Positions 53,606 through 62,121 of a stretch of 64,000 nucleotides of DNA are shown piece after piece (positions within the stretch are counted from its first letter, which is position 1; every line of letters starts with the position of its first letter). A program made the position numbers and the translations under genes. The DNA lies in contig JAMBOW010000002.1 of NCBI GenBank assembly GCA_023715865.1, forward strand, positions 825,948 to 889,947, given 5' to 3'. The notes beneath the pieces were generated by a model that ran no database searches, was not told the origin of the DNA, and saw nothing but the letters and a program-made list of their open reading frames with translations. Origin of the DNA: Neobacillus mesonae. Lineage in GTDB: Bacteria > Bacillota > Bacilli > Paenibacillales > Paenibacillaceae.

Positions 53606-54475
53606 CTACTCTTTTACAGCGCCTAGTACGATTCCCTTAACGAAATATCGTTGCAAAAAAGGATAGACCAAAATGATCGGTAGTGTGCTGATAAAAATTT
53701 GCGCGGCTTTGATGCTTTGTTCCGACATGGCTTCGACCTCGGATTGGCTCATCGCCATGCTCTGCATGTTGCTCTGCACCACGACAGTCTGGAGGAAAGA
53801 CGCCAGGGGATACTTGCTCGTATCCGACATGTATAGAATTCCGTCAAACCAGGAATTCCAGTGTCCCACCATAATAAACAACGATACAGTTGCCAATCCT
53901 GGTAAAGACAAAGGTAAATAAATTTTGCTGAGAATGACGAAAAAGGAAGCTCCATCAATAAATGCTGCTTCTTCCAAGGCTTTCGGAATTGTTTTGAAGA
54001 AATTAACGAGAAGGATCAGATTATAAGCTCCGAAAGCTCCCGGCAGCACAAGTGCCCAAATGGTATCCTTTAATCCAAGGCTTGTCACCAGAATGTAAGA
54101 AGGAATTAATCCCCCGCTGAAGAGCATTGTAAATATAAAAAACCACATAAGCGCATTGCGCCCGCGGAACTCTTTGGAAAGGGCATATGCCGCGCAGCTA
54201 ATGACAAACATGCTGATTGAAGTCCCCAAAACAGTTCGAATAACAGAAATCAGCATGGAACCAACAAAATTGGAGTTATTGAAGGTTTTTACATAGGCGT
54301 CCACATTAAAATCGACCGGCCAAAACGACACCAAGTTACCATTGACTGCCGCTTTACTGCTGAATGATTGCGCCCACAAATGAAGCAGTGGCAAAAAACA
54401 CAACAGTCCCGCTAATATCATGAAAGTATAATTAAAAACGGAGAATACTCTATAACCCGTTGTCTTGTGATACAT
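53606..54475 (-). CDS. carbohydrate ABC transporter permease (LplC/YtcP type)
   Basis: A 289-residue permease with six membrane helices, MalG-side subunit. The cytoplasmic EAA loop reads EEAAFIDGASFFVILSKIYL. The C-terminus ends PFLQRYFVKGIVLGAVKE, the signature ending of MalG-like permeases. It sits 17 bases after the LplB-type gene and 60 bases before the binding-protein gene on the same strand. Confidence 0.94.
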   Translation of the reverse strand: MYHKTTGYRVFSVFNYTFMILAGLLCFLPLLHLWAQSFSSKAAVNGNLVSFWPVDFNVDAYVKTFNNSNFVGSMLISVIRTVLGTSISMFVISCAAYALSKEFRGRNALMWFFIFTMLFSGGLIPSYILVTSLGLKDTIWALVLPGAFGAYNLILLVNFFKTIPKALEEAAFIDGASFFVILSKIYLPLSLPGLATVSLFIMVGHWNSWFDGILYMSDTSKYPLASFLQTVVVQSNMQSMAMSQSEVEAMSEQSIKAAQIFISTLPIILVYPFLQRYFVKGIVLGAVKE

Positions 54476-54492
54476 CCTTCCCCTCCTTTCTT

Positions 54493-55455
54493 TTAGAATA
54501 TTTTATAATTGGCATACTTATAGGCCAGTCTGTAAGAGATGACAATCAAGATCAGACTAATCCCAGACTTAAACAGCCCTACAGCTGTCCCGAACCCGTA
54601 TTGCCCATTCAGCAAGGAAGAACGATAGACATAAGTGTCGATAATATCTCCCGTACTATAAACAAGTGGATTGTACAGATTGAAGATCTGATCGAATCCC
54701 GCGTCCAGAATATTTCCCAGACTGAGTGTAGAAATAACGATAATCATAGGCATCATGCTAGGCAAGGTTACGTATCGGATTTGCTGCCGACGTGTGGCGC
54801 CGTCGATTTCAGCAGCTTCGTAATAAGAAGGATCGATTCCTGCAATTGTCGCCAAATAGACTATCATGCCGAAGCCAAAGCTCTTCCACAAGTCGCTGAC
54901 CACAACCGTTACTCGAAAGAGATCAGGATCGCCCAGAAAATAAATAGGTTCAATACCGAAAACCTGGGTCAAGATTTGATTTACGCCCCCACCTAGTCCG
55001 AGAATATCGATCATCAATCCCGCAACGGTTACCCAGGACAAAAAATGCGGCAGATAAACCAGTGTCTGTACACTTTTCTTGATCCCCATATTTCTAACCT
55101 CGTTCAGCAGAATCGCCATGATGATTGGAACAATAATGCCGACGATAATTTTAGCGACTGCGATAATCAAAGTATTAACAATTGCCTGGGTCGCTTCTTT
55201 GTATTGGAATATCCTCTCGAAATTCCCCAATCCGATCCACTCGGAACCTCCGATGCCAAGCCATGGCTTGTAGTCCTGGAACGCCATGACCAGACCTACC
55301 ATGGGCCCGTATGAAAAGATACAGACAAACGCAAAAGCAGGAATACAAAGTACATACAAAGGCCAGTTCTTTTTGAATTCCTTCTTCCATGGATTCTTCT
55401 GAAGAACCCTAAGCCTGTTTTTTTTTGCGGCTTTAACAGAAACGATTTCTTTAAT
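54493..55455 (-). CDS. carbohydrate ABC transporter permease (LplB type), probable ATT start
   Basis: A MalF-side permease of about 320 residues with six helices (PLYVLCIPAFAFVCIFSYGP first) and the EAA loop YYEAAEIDGATRRQQIRYV. The frame has no ATG, GTG or TTG near the ribosome binding site: AAGGAGG (55464-55470) is followed after eight bases by ATT at 55453-55455. The nearest ATG (55460-55462 region) is out of frame and stops after three codons. The frame extends upstream to a TTG at 55539, but that stretch contains a cre-like site and lacks a ribosome binding site. ATT is the best guess for the start. First gene of the importer operon. Confidence 0.85.
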   Translation of the reverse strand: MKEIVSVKAAKKNRLRVLQKNPWKKEFKKNWPLYVLCIPAFAFVCIFSYGPMVGLVMAFQDYKPWLGIGGSEWIGLGNFERIFQYKEATQAIVNTLIIAVAKIIVGIIVPIIMAILLNEVRNMGIKKSVQTLVYLPHFLSWVTVAGLMIDILGLGGGVNQILTQVFGIEPIYFLGDPDLFRVTVVVSDLWKSFGFGMIVYLATIAGIDPSYYEAAEIDGATRRQQIRYVTLPSMMPMIIVISTLSLGNILDAGFDQIFNLYNPLVYSTGDIIDTYVYRSSLLNGQYGFGTAVGLFKSGISLILIVISYRLAYKYANYKIF

Positions 55456-55511
55456 GTTGCATACCTCCTTTTTGACGGCTTGTGGAAAGCTTCCTTCGAA
55501 ATTAAGCTTAA

Positions 55512-55525
55512 CAAAAGCGCTTTCA
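55512..55525 (-). promoter_or_regulatory. cre-like site upstream of the importer operon
   Basis: TGAAAGCGCTTTTG on the minus strand matches the CcpA catabolite-response consensus (TG-x-AAxCGxTTxxCA type) in its AAAGCGCTTT core. A second, weaker TGAAAGCGGTTTAA lies at about 55573-55586. Carbon catabolite repression of the operon is therefore likely. Confidence 0.6.
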
Positions 55526-55693
55526 CACCAAAATGCCAAAATTTTAAGATCATCACCTCATCCTGAATCATTTTAAACCGCTTTCATTTTAATCATTGTG
55601 ATACCCTTCCTCTTTTCGACGGTTTGACTTATGATATAGCTAATTCAGTTAAGATGCTGACTTCCAAGTTTTACGTTAGGGAAGGGAATCAAC

Positions 55694-57421
55694 ATGATCA
55701 GAAAAATGTACATGAAGCGATTCATCTATTTCTTTATTTTTTTTCTGCTGCTGACATTGAGTTTATTTTTCGTGATGAATCGATTGAGCTCTAAGACACT
55801 AGAGGAAAATCTAATTGCAGCTTCTAAGAACCAGCTTGATTATGTAAAGGGCATTCTTGACGGGATCATGTATGAGGCTAATATGTACGGGGTTCAGTTT
55901 GCATCTGACAATGATGTCCGGTTTTATCAAAGACATGTTATCGAATTGAGCAATTACGATTCCCAAATGAAGAAAAATGATATCGTCGATCGCTTAAAGC
56001 AAACACTCCTTTCCAGCCAGTCCATTGAATCCATAGGCATTTACTGGAGATCTGAAGAAACCTTCCTTTCCACCAACAACACTAGGGAGGCAAAACTCCC
56101 TTTCATGGAGGTTCATCAGCGAGGATGGCAAACCGTCGGTGACAGCTTGTATTACTTTGCCGTCTACCCTTATATCCAAAAACCCGGACATCCAGAATCG
56201 ATTCAATATGTTGTCGGCGTAAAACTAAATACAAATTATTTAAAGAGTTTGCTGAAGAAGGCCGTAAACAACGACAGCTCGAACGCATTTTTTCTTGTGA
56301 ACCATCATCTGTTATGGAGTGAAGAAGAAGTTGATGGCGACTTATTGAAAGCGGTTACGGACTTACTCTCGCCTCAACCGGATGCAACACTGAAATTTGA
56401 TTATCATAATAATTCTGATGATTATTATGTTCTTTCCCGATTTATTGAACCGATCGACACCTACCTGATCACCTATACACGGACAAATGATTTTCTGCAG
56501 CCGCTCGACCGCAGCCGTAAAGTATTCCTTATCAGTATTTTGGCGGTCCTGACCCTTGGCCTGTTCGTCATCTTTACGTTTTACCGGAATTATTACCGAA
56601 ATATCCGTTTGATGGGCAAAAAATTTTTGCAGGTCGAACAAGGTAACCACAGCACGCGGATTACCGAAAATTCCGACAATGAGTTTTACAGCCTGTTCCG
56701 AAGCTTTAACCACATGGTCGCTGAGATTCAGGGTCTGTTTGTATCCTTAAAGACTGAAACGGAACTAAGAAGAAGCGCAGAAATGAAACAACTGCAAGCG
56801 CAGATTAACCCGCATTTTTTATATAACAGTTTGTTTTTTATCATGTCAGTGGCCCGAAATTCACCGGATGCCGTTATGCAGATGAGCAAGCACCTGGCCG
56901 AATATTACCGCTATCTAACAAAATTAGACCGACATGAAGTCACCCTAAGTAGTGAGCTTCAGTTAGCAGAGCATTTCCTAGCCATTATGGCCCTCAGTAA
57001 AAGGATCGAGTATAGAATCGATCTGCCAGCTGAACTGGCCTCGTTTCCCTTAATGCCTCTGATGATCCAGCCAGTAGTAGAAAATGCCATCCAACACGGA
57101 ATTGAAGGACAACAAGGAGCCCATCGGGTAACCGTCGATGTAAAACAGACGGAAGCTGTGATTGTGATTAAGGTATCGGATGACGGGAAAGGTCTTCAGC
57201 CAGATGAAATTCGCAGGCTGGAGGCTCGACTTGAACATGAGAACCCGCCTGAAGGATCAAGGGGTCTCGGACTCTGGAACGTAAATCGGCGACTGAAAAA
57301 TACGTACGGCGAGCTCAGCGGACTTCAATTTTCCGTCAATGATTGGGGCGGATTGTCCGTCCTGCTGTTCATTCGTATTCCTGCTGAGAAGGGAGAAGAT
57401 TATGCGATTGTTAATCGTTGA
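55694..57421 (+). CDS. sensor histidine kinase (YesM type)
   Basis: A 575-residue membrane kinase: helix at residues 9-28, extracytoplasmic sensor region about 30-275, second helix about 280-297, HAMP (about 300-360), His_kinase domain with His374 (QINPHFLYNSLFF) and HATPase_c (PVVENAIQHGIEGQ, GSRGLGLWNVNRRL). It is divergent from the sugar importer and its 3' end overlaps the response-regulator start by 20 bases. It should sense the extracellular sugar, perhaps through the loaded binding protein, and phosphorylate the AraC-type regulator. Confidence 0.94.
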   Translation: MIRKMYMKRFIYFFIFFLLLTLSLFFVMNRLSSKTLEENLIAASKNQLDYVKGILDGIMYEANMYGVQFASDNDVRFYQRHVIELSNYDSQMKKNDIVDRLKQTLLSSQSIESIGIYWRSEETFLSTNNTREAKLPFMEVHQRGWQTVGDSLYYFAVYPYIQKPGHPESIQYVVGVKLNTNYLKSLLKKAVNNDSSNAFFLVNHHLLWSEEEVDGDLLKAVTDLLSPQPDATLKFDYHNNSDDYYVLSRFIEPIDTYLITYTRTNDFLQPLDRSRKVFLISILAVLTLGLFVIFTFYRNYYRNIRLMGKKFLQVEQGNHSTRITENSDNEFYSLFRSFNHMVAEIQGLFVSLKTETELRRSAEMKQLQAQINPHFLYNSLFFIMSVARNSPDAVMQMSKHLAEYYRYLTKLDRHEVTLSSELQLAEHFLAIMALSKRIEYRIDLPAELASFPLMPLMIQPVVENAIQHGIEGQQGAHRVTVDVKQTEAVIVIKVSDDGKGLQPDEIRRLEARLEHENPPEGSRGLGLWNVNRRLKNTYGELSGLQFSVNDWGGLSVLLFIRIPAEKGEDYAIVNR

Positions 57422-58760
57422 TGATGGATATTATGTCATTGAATATATGAAGCACTTGCTGGATTGGGGAGCCTATGGCATCGATCAAATCGAGACAACA
57501 ACCAATTCAATTGAAGCCAGGGAATTATTACATCGAAGCCGCGTAGATATTTTAATTACTGACATCCGAATGCCGGAAGTCTCAGGAATTGACCTGCTTC
57601 AACATATAAATGAAAAAAATCTGCCGACTAAAGTCATCTTTCTCTCCGGCTACTCCCAGTTTGATTATGCTCAGCAAGGACTCCGTTTAGGGGCTCTCGA
57701 CTATTTGCTTAAACCTGTAGATAAAGACGATGTGGAACAAGCCATGTCTAAAGCCGTTAAGGTCATAAGGAAAGCACAGCCCCCTCAACCTGTTTCATGG
57801 GAGAACTTCGATGGTCTAGGGTACCTTCTTTCGCTTCTTGGAGAAAATGAGAACTTTAGAAGAGAATTTGATACATATGGTGAACATTTCAGGGGAAGAC
57901 GCTTTTGTTGTTTCAAGCTGGAGAATTTCACGCAAGCCCATGCGGATCGTTTAAAACAATCCGTGGGAGATGGTTTAGACTCTTTCGTTTGGAATGTGGG
58001 AACGCAGCTGGCCGCTATCGTGCCGGAAGACGTTGCCGGAAATATGACCTCCATCCTAGAAAATTCGGTATGCTCTCGGCCGTTTTCGTTGACCGATCGG
58101 AGCGAAACCCGACAGCTGTTTTACGGATTCTTCCTAAATGAGGATGTTTGCTCCAACGATTTCAAAGGGTTGTTTAATGATTTCCCCTCATGCATGGAAT
58201 GGAAATCCGCAGGAAACCTCATTAAGAAATATGATCGAATCGGTAACAGAAAGCAAAAAATTATATTTTTAATGGAGACAATTCTTTATGTGTATAAGAC
58301 GGTGGGGGGTCTGGATGCGTTAGAAACGGCGGATTGGATTTTCAATCGACTTCGGGATCCCGACAAGCTTTGGTTATTCCTCATCGACACGGTTGGCCAG
58401 ATCTGGAACAACAAGCAGACGTCCATTGAATCCATCGTAGGCAAAGTAAAAAAGCATATTGAAGACCATCTTTCTCATGGTCTTTGCTTAGATGAGCTGG
58501 GAAAAGTCGCTCACCTTCATCCGGTTTACCTCTCCAAAATGTTTAAACAAGAGGCGGGAGAAAATGTGTCTAGCTATATTTCCAGGAAACGGCTAGAGAA
58601 GGCTTCTCAGCTGTTACAGGATTCTGATCTACGTGTAGGGGATATAGCACAAATGGTCGGATACAAAAAAAACCAGTATTTTATCCAGCTGTTCAAGGAG
58701 GAATATGGGGTTACGCCATACCAGTATCGCCGAAGTTACTTGAGCTATTCCGGATCATAA
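57402..58760 (+). CDS. response regulator with AraC-type output (YesN type)
   Basis: A 452-residue regulator: receiver 1-120 with acidic pair at 7-8 and acceptor Asp54 (ILITDIRMPEVSG), a central region of about 220 residues, and two AraC helix-turn-helix motifs at about 350-448 (LCLDELGKVAHLHPVYLSKM; RVGDIAQMVGYKKNQYFIQL, then YGVTPYQYRR). ATG 57402 has AAGGGAGAAG just upstream, inside the kinase gene; the longer frame from 57339 reads through kinase sequence. The expected target is the divergent importer/hydrolase operon. Confidence 0.94.
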   Translation: MRLLIVDDGYYVIEYMKHLLDWGAYGIDQIETTTNSIEARELLHRSRVDILITDIRMPEVSGIDLLQHINEKNLPTKVIFLSGYSQFDYAQQGLRLGALDYLLKPVDKDDVEQAMSKAVKVIRKAQPPQPVSWENFDGLGYLLSLLGENENFRREFDTYGEHFRGRRFCCFKLENFTQAHADRLKQSVGDGLDSFVWNVGTQLAAIVPEDVAGNMTSILENSVCSRPFSLTDRSETRQLFYGFFLNEDVCSNDFKGLFNDFPSCMEWKSAGNLIKKYDRIGNRKQKIIFLMETILYVYKTVGGLDALETADWIFNRLRDPDKLWLFLIDTVGQIWNNKQTSIESIVGKVKKHIEDHLSHGLCLDELGKVAHLHPVYLSKMFKQEAGENVSSYISRKRLEKASQLLQDSDLRVGDIAQMVGYKKNQYFIQLFKEEYGVTPYQYRRSYLSYSGS

Positions 58761-58997
58761 ATCTGCTCCCATAAGCCAACCGTTAAACCGTCCAATTACC
58801 GAGCTGCGCAACGACTCTAACGCTACCCTCATAAGAACAGTTCTGTGCCAGAACTGAACTAATTTCGCCATTCAATTACTGGACACCTGTCCGATAGCTG
58901 AACAAAAGATGGAGCAGCTGTTAACCGGCAAGCTGCTCCTATCAAAATAGCGTATCCCCGTTACGATACTGATTTCACGTGTCCTCCACCTAATTAA
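58761..58997. other. intergenic region with two hairpins
   Basis: CAGTTCTG-TGC-CAGAACTG (58838-58856) is a perfect 8-bp hairpin. At 58913-58947 TGGAGCAGCTG...CAAGCTGCTCC is a near copy of the hairpin at 41997-42029 and is also followed by CCCGTTA (58956-). The latter probably ends the MarR transcript from the right. Confidence 0.55.
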
Positions 58998-59450
58998 TCA
59001 ATAATCCCTCTTGTTACCCTTTTTAACAAACTCCCAGTCTTTCTCTACATTTTTTCTGACTCGCTGCAGCAGATTAAAGATCGTTTCTGTTTCACTTTCA
59101 GAGAGTCCAGATAATGCGACCCTATTGGAGTAATCATTTTCCCTTTTGATAAAAGGGTAAATCTCCTTCCCTTTCTCTGTCGGAAATAACATTTTTATTT
59201 TCTTATTATAACGATCGTCTTGTTTCTCGATAAAACCTTCCGATTCCAGTTTTTTTATTGCCCGGGCAGCTGTTGTTCGGTCTACTTTAATCATCTCAGC
59301 TACCTTTTCTTGTATTATGCCTGGGTTTTCCACAATTCTTATAACATAAAGATACTGCCCTTTGGTCAAACCATATTCTTTAAACTCAATATTACTAATA
59401 GAGTCCAATGCTCTAGCTATCATTCCAACTTCACGGAGTATATCTTTCAT
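58998..59450 (-). CDS. MarR family transcriptional regulator
   Basis: A 150-residue winged-helix protein: helices GLTKGQYLYVIRIVENPGI, the recognition helix VDRTTAARAIKKLESEGFIE, then wing KIKMLFPTEKGKEI. It is divergent from a GNAT/YczE-like gene pair. A TTGTTG-CATTTA-CAACAA palindrome overlaps the -35 of that pair, so it is likely a repressor of it. Ligand unknown. Confidence 0.92.
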   Translation of the reverse strand: MKDILREVGMIARALDSISNIEFKEYGLTKGQYLYVIRIVENPGIIQEKVAEMIKVDRTTAARAIKKLESEGFIEKQDDRYNKKIKMLFPTEKGKEIYPFIKRENDYSNRVALSGLSESETETIFNLLQRVRKNVEKDWEFVKKGNKRDY

Positions 59451-59472
59451 ATGAATAATCCTTTCTTTATTT

Positions 59473-59505
59473 TTGTTGCATTTACAACAATATTTGTTCT
59501 ATACT
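59473..59505 (+). promoter_or_regulatory. promoter and MarR-type operator
   Basis: TTGCAT (59476-59481) and TATACT (59500-59505), 18 bp apart, face the GNAT gene. TTGTTG-CATTTA-CAACAA (59473-59490) is a perfect 6-bp-armed inverted repeat covering the -35. Confidence 0.65.
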
Positions 59506-59541
59506 TCTATTATTATTACTTCAAGAAAGGCAGTGAAGCAA

Positions 59542-59973
59542 ATGAGTTTCAAAAAAATCGAGTCAAACGAGGATTTACAAATTGCTTTCGATATAAGGAA
59601 GAAGATATTCGTAGAAGAACAAGGTGTCCCTCTGCAGGATGAGTTTGATGAATATGATGTACTTAATGGATCGTCTGAGCATATCCTTGTTTATTTGGAA
59701 GCACAAGTCGCAGGAACAGGAAGAATACGATTTGTTAATGGGGTGGGGAAATTAGAAAGGATTTGTATTCTAAAGCCCTACCGTAAGTTTGGTTTAGGAA
59801 GGATTGTTATCAATTCACTGGAGACTATCGCTAAAGAAAAAAATATAGAGCAGGTGAAGCTGCACGGACAGACACACGCTGAGGGATTTTATCAGAAACT
59901 AGGCTACAAGACCATCTCGGACGTTTTCGTAGAAGATGGAATTCCTCATGTAATCATGGTAAAGGAAATTTGA
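59542..59973 (+). CDS. GNAT family acetyltransferase (YjcF/ElaA-like)
   Basis: A 143-residue acetyltransferase: IAFDIRKKIFVEEQGVPLQD is the hallmark opening of the YjcF/ElaA-type GNATs, followed by GTGRIRFVNGVGKLERICIL, YRKFGLGRIVINSLE (acetyl-CoA loop) and FYQKLGYKTISDVFVEDGI. The start ATG 59542 has AAAGGCAGTGAAGC before it; the longer frame from 59473 would cover the operator. Cotranscribed with the next gene, 4 bases away. Confidence 0.9.
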   Translation: MSFKKIESNEDLQIAFDIRKKIFVEEQGVPLQDEFDEYDVLNGSSEHILVYLEAQVAGTGRIRFVNGVGKLERICILKPYRKFGLGRIVINSLETIAKEKNIEQVKLHGQTHAEGFYQKLGYKTISDVFVEDGIPHVIMVKEI

Positions 59974-59977
59974 CCTG

Positions 59978-60607
59978 ATGAAGGCGTTCAAGACATCTCC
60001 ATTCTTCATGTACATTGTAGGCATAGTAATATTAAGCCTAGGCATTTCTTTTACTATTCACTCTGAGCTGGGAACTTCTCCATTTGATGCACTTTTAGTA
60101 GGGCTCTCCAACAATGTGGGTCTTACTGTGGGAAGCTGGGAGATCATCATGGCGTTCCTATTAATCATTTGTAATTCAGTTTTAACAAAACAGCGTGTCG
60201 AGCTTTTTGGACTCTTAACAGCTTTTATAGCCGGTATTAGTATCGATTTATGGTTATTAATTTTGGAAGCGAGTATCCCCCCTGACCATTTGGCAGTTCA
60301 ATTTTTTTGTTTTTTCTTTGGACTCATTTTATCTGGATTAGGAACTGCTCTGTATTTACTTTCAAACTATGCACCAATCCCAATAGATCGGTTAACTCTT
60401 ATCGTAAAAGATATAACAAAAACAAATTTATTCTTCTCAAGAACAGTTATTTATATACTTTTTCTTGTTCTAGCAGTTCTATTCAAAGGTACTATTGGTG
60501 TCGGCACAATACTCACCGTTTGCTTTGGGGGAGTCATCCTGAATTATTTTAATAAAATGATTCGCAGATTTTACTCAGGCACAAATAGTTTAGGACATAG
60601 CGTGTAA
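59978..60607 (+). CDS. YczE/YyaS/YitT family membrane protein
   Basis: A 209-residue protein with six hydrophobic segments, starting FFMYIVGIVILSLGISFTIH and SELGTSPFDALLVGLSNNVGL, the conserved G-TSPFDA motif of YczE-like proteins. Function is poorly known; YczE in Bacillus subtilis influences lipopeptide antibiotic production. It follows the GNAT gene by 4 bases and shares the MarR-controlled promoter. A strong terminator follows. Confidence 0.88.
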   Translation: MKAFKTSPFFMYIVGIVILSLGISFTIHSELGTSPFDALLVGLSNNVGLTVGSWEIIMAFLLIICNSVLTKQRVELFGLLTAFIAGISIDLWLLILEASIPPDHLAVQFFCFFFGLILSGLGTALYLLSNYAPIPIDRLTLIVKDITKTNLFFSRTVIYILFLVLAVLFKGTIGVGTILTVCFGGVILNYFNKMIRRFYSGTNSLGHSV

Positions 60608-60615
60608 TTACTTAT

Positions 60616-60657
60616 AAAAAGACCTACCCAGCATTGAAATGCTTTGTAGGTCTTTTC
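60616..60657. terminator. bidirectional terminator
   Basis: AAAAGACCTAC...AGCATT pairs with AATGCT...GTAGGTCTTTT, ending both the YczE-like gene and the minus-strand 48-residue gene. Confidence 0.85.
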
Positions 60658-60687
60658 TGACTCCAGTAGTTAAACCAATTCTGACCG

Positions 60688-60834
60688 TTAGTTTAAGCGC
60701 CGAAGTTCCTGCACAACCTGATCAAGTTGTTCAATGATCTTTTTATCGTTATCCATCTTTCTCTTCAATCTAACTTCAATAGTGGTTATCTCTATCATAA
60801 TAATCAACAGCATTAATCCAATCAGAAAAATCAT
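60688..60834 (-). CDS. 48-residue single-pass membrane protein
   Basis: Starts at ATG 60834 eight bases after AAGGAG: MIFLIGLMLLIIMIEITTIE, one clear membrane helix, then an amphipathic charged helix (RLKRKMDNDKKIIEQLDQVV) ending QELRRLN. Such short helix plus coiled-coil proteins are common and poorly characterised in Bacillales. Clear ribosome binding site, own terminator and coding-like composition support it. Its stop codon forms part of a dispersed motif copy (ACCGTTAGTTTAAG on the plus strand). Confidence 0.7.
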   Translation of the reverse strand: MIFLIGLMLLIIMIEITTIEVRLKRKMDNDKKIIEQLDQVVQELRRLN

Positions 60835-61089
60835 TCCGTTCTCTCCTTTTATTCAAACTATGTATTGTTAGTAGCAGCCGATGTTTCGTCCGTTGCCCTC
60901 TTTTCTTCATTGAGTGTAGCATTTCTCGTTAACTAAACACGCGCGTGAGCATCTTCAGATGGCCCCGTTTCGTAGACTTATACCACGGTTTAAGTTGTAT
61001 TATATTCCTCTCGACAGGCAAACATATAAACTGAACGCTATATCAAATGCTCATTCCAATGTGAATAAATAATAGAAAGAGGTATTATA

Positions 61090-61851
61090 ATGAGACTTTC
61101 CGAAAATACAATACTCGTTACAGGCGGAAGCACTGGAATCGGATTAGCTTTTGCAGAACGCTTTATCAAAGCTGGAAATACAGTAATTGTTACGGGTAGA
61201 CGTGAACATGTGCTTCAAAATGCAAAAGAAAAATTGCCTAGCCTTATTACTCGTGTAAGTGATTTAAACAATGAATCCGAACGTAACGAACTGTTTGATT
61301 GGGTAACAACAAACTATCCTGAAGTGAATGTGTTAGTTAACAATGCAGGGATCCAACAACGTTTTAACGTATTGAAATCAGATGCGAAGGACAATTGGAG
61401 ATATTTTAACAATGAAATTACTACGAACATCGAAGCACCTTTCCATCTCTCTATGCTGTTTGCTCCTTTTTTTGCCACAAAGGAATCAGCAGCTATCATT
61501 AATGTAACCTCCGGATTAGCCTTTACCCCATTGGTGATTGCTCCAATATACTCAGCAACTAAAGCCGCGATGCATTCATTTACCATCAGCTTAAGACATC
61601 AACTTTCTGACACGTCTGTAGAAGTCATTGAAATTGCTCCTCCAGCAGTAAACACAGATTTAGGCGGTGCAGGGCTGCATACGCATGGAGAACCGTTAGA
61701 TGCCTTTGCAGATGGAATTTTCAAAGGATTAGAAGAGGGGCAAAGGGAAATAGGATATGGTTCTTCCGTAGATCGCTTGCGTATGTCACGAGATGAAGTC
61801 GATGAACACGTAGCCAATATGTATAAGGCAATGAAAAGCTCTATCGAATAG
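61090..61851 (+). CDS. SDR family oxidoreductase (DltE-like)
   Basis: A 253-residue SDR: TGGSTGIG cofactor loop, TGRREHVLQ with Arg favouring NADP, NNAGIQ, NVTSGLAF and YSATK. The SAIYSAT/APPAVNTDLGGAG-like stretch (EIAPPAVNTDLGG) is characteristic of DltE-like SDRs that are not part of the dlt operon. Monocistronic; GAAAGAGG lies 7 bases before the ATG. Substrate unknown. Confidence 0.9.
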   Translation: MRLSENTILVTGGSTGIGLAFAERFIKAGNTVIVTGRREHVLQNAKEKLPSLITRVSDLNNESERNELFDWVTTNYPEVNVLVNNAGIQQRFNVLKSDAKDNWRYFNNEITTNIEAPFHLSMLFAPFFATKESAAIINVTSGLAFTPLVIAPIYSATKAAMHSFTISLRHQLSDTSVEVIEIAPPAVNTDLGGAGLHTHGEPLDAFADGIFKGLEEGQREIGYGSSVDRLRMSRDEVDEHVANMYKAMKSSIE

Positions 61852-61884
61852 CTGCATTTAAAGAGGTATCATTGAAATATATTC

Positions 61885-61920
61885 AAATAAAACTCTCCGA
61901 GAGATTGGTGAGTTTTATTT
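61885..61920. terminator. intrinsic terminator
   Basis: AAATAAAACTCTCC pairs with GGTGAGTTTTATTT around GAGAGATT; it ends the SDR gene and could also act on the creatininase remnant from the right. Confidence 0.8.
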
Positions 61921-61956
61921 ATATTCACTCATTCCTTATTCAGCAGCCATCCTTGT

Positions 61957-62121
61957 TCACTTTCCCTCTCTCCCATAAGCGTCAGCATATAACTCGGCAA
62001 CAAGCGTATCTAGATCCATTGGCAAATTCGGCCCAAACTGTTCTGTTGCTCCAACTGATAGAACAGCAGTATCAATCGCACTTTGGGATAATTCCATGGT
62101 CGTGTTCTTATAACTAAGCAT
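61957..62121 (-). pseudogene. N-terminal remnant of a creatininase family enzyme
   Basis: From ATG 62121 the minus strand encodes 54 residues: MLSYKNTTMELSQSAIDTAV, then LSVGATEQFGPNLPMDLDTL and VAELYADAYG, ending at TGA 61957. This matches the first fifth of creatininase family proteins (amidohydrolases of about 240-260 residues), including the metal-ligand region around G-ATEQ-GP-LP-x2-D-DT (where Glu and Asp bind metal; the usual H in this segment is replaced by L/D here). The remaining 200 residues are absent; the next gene in that direction is unrelated. GGGGGA precedes the ATG, so a peptide might still be made. Confidence 0.75.

Noticed and set aside
55296..55571. Alternative 91-codon frame over the permease N-terminus
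   Set aside because: It overlaps the permease in another frame and does not resemble any protein; the AAGGAGG site fits the permease ATT start.
61872..62117. Plus-strand open frame of 81 codons
   Set aside because: It overlaps a terminator and the minus-strand creatininase remnant, has no ribosome binding site and a composition unlike real proteins.
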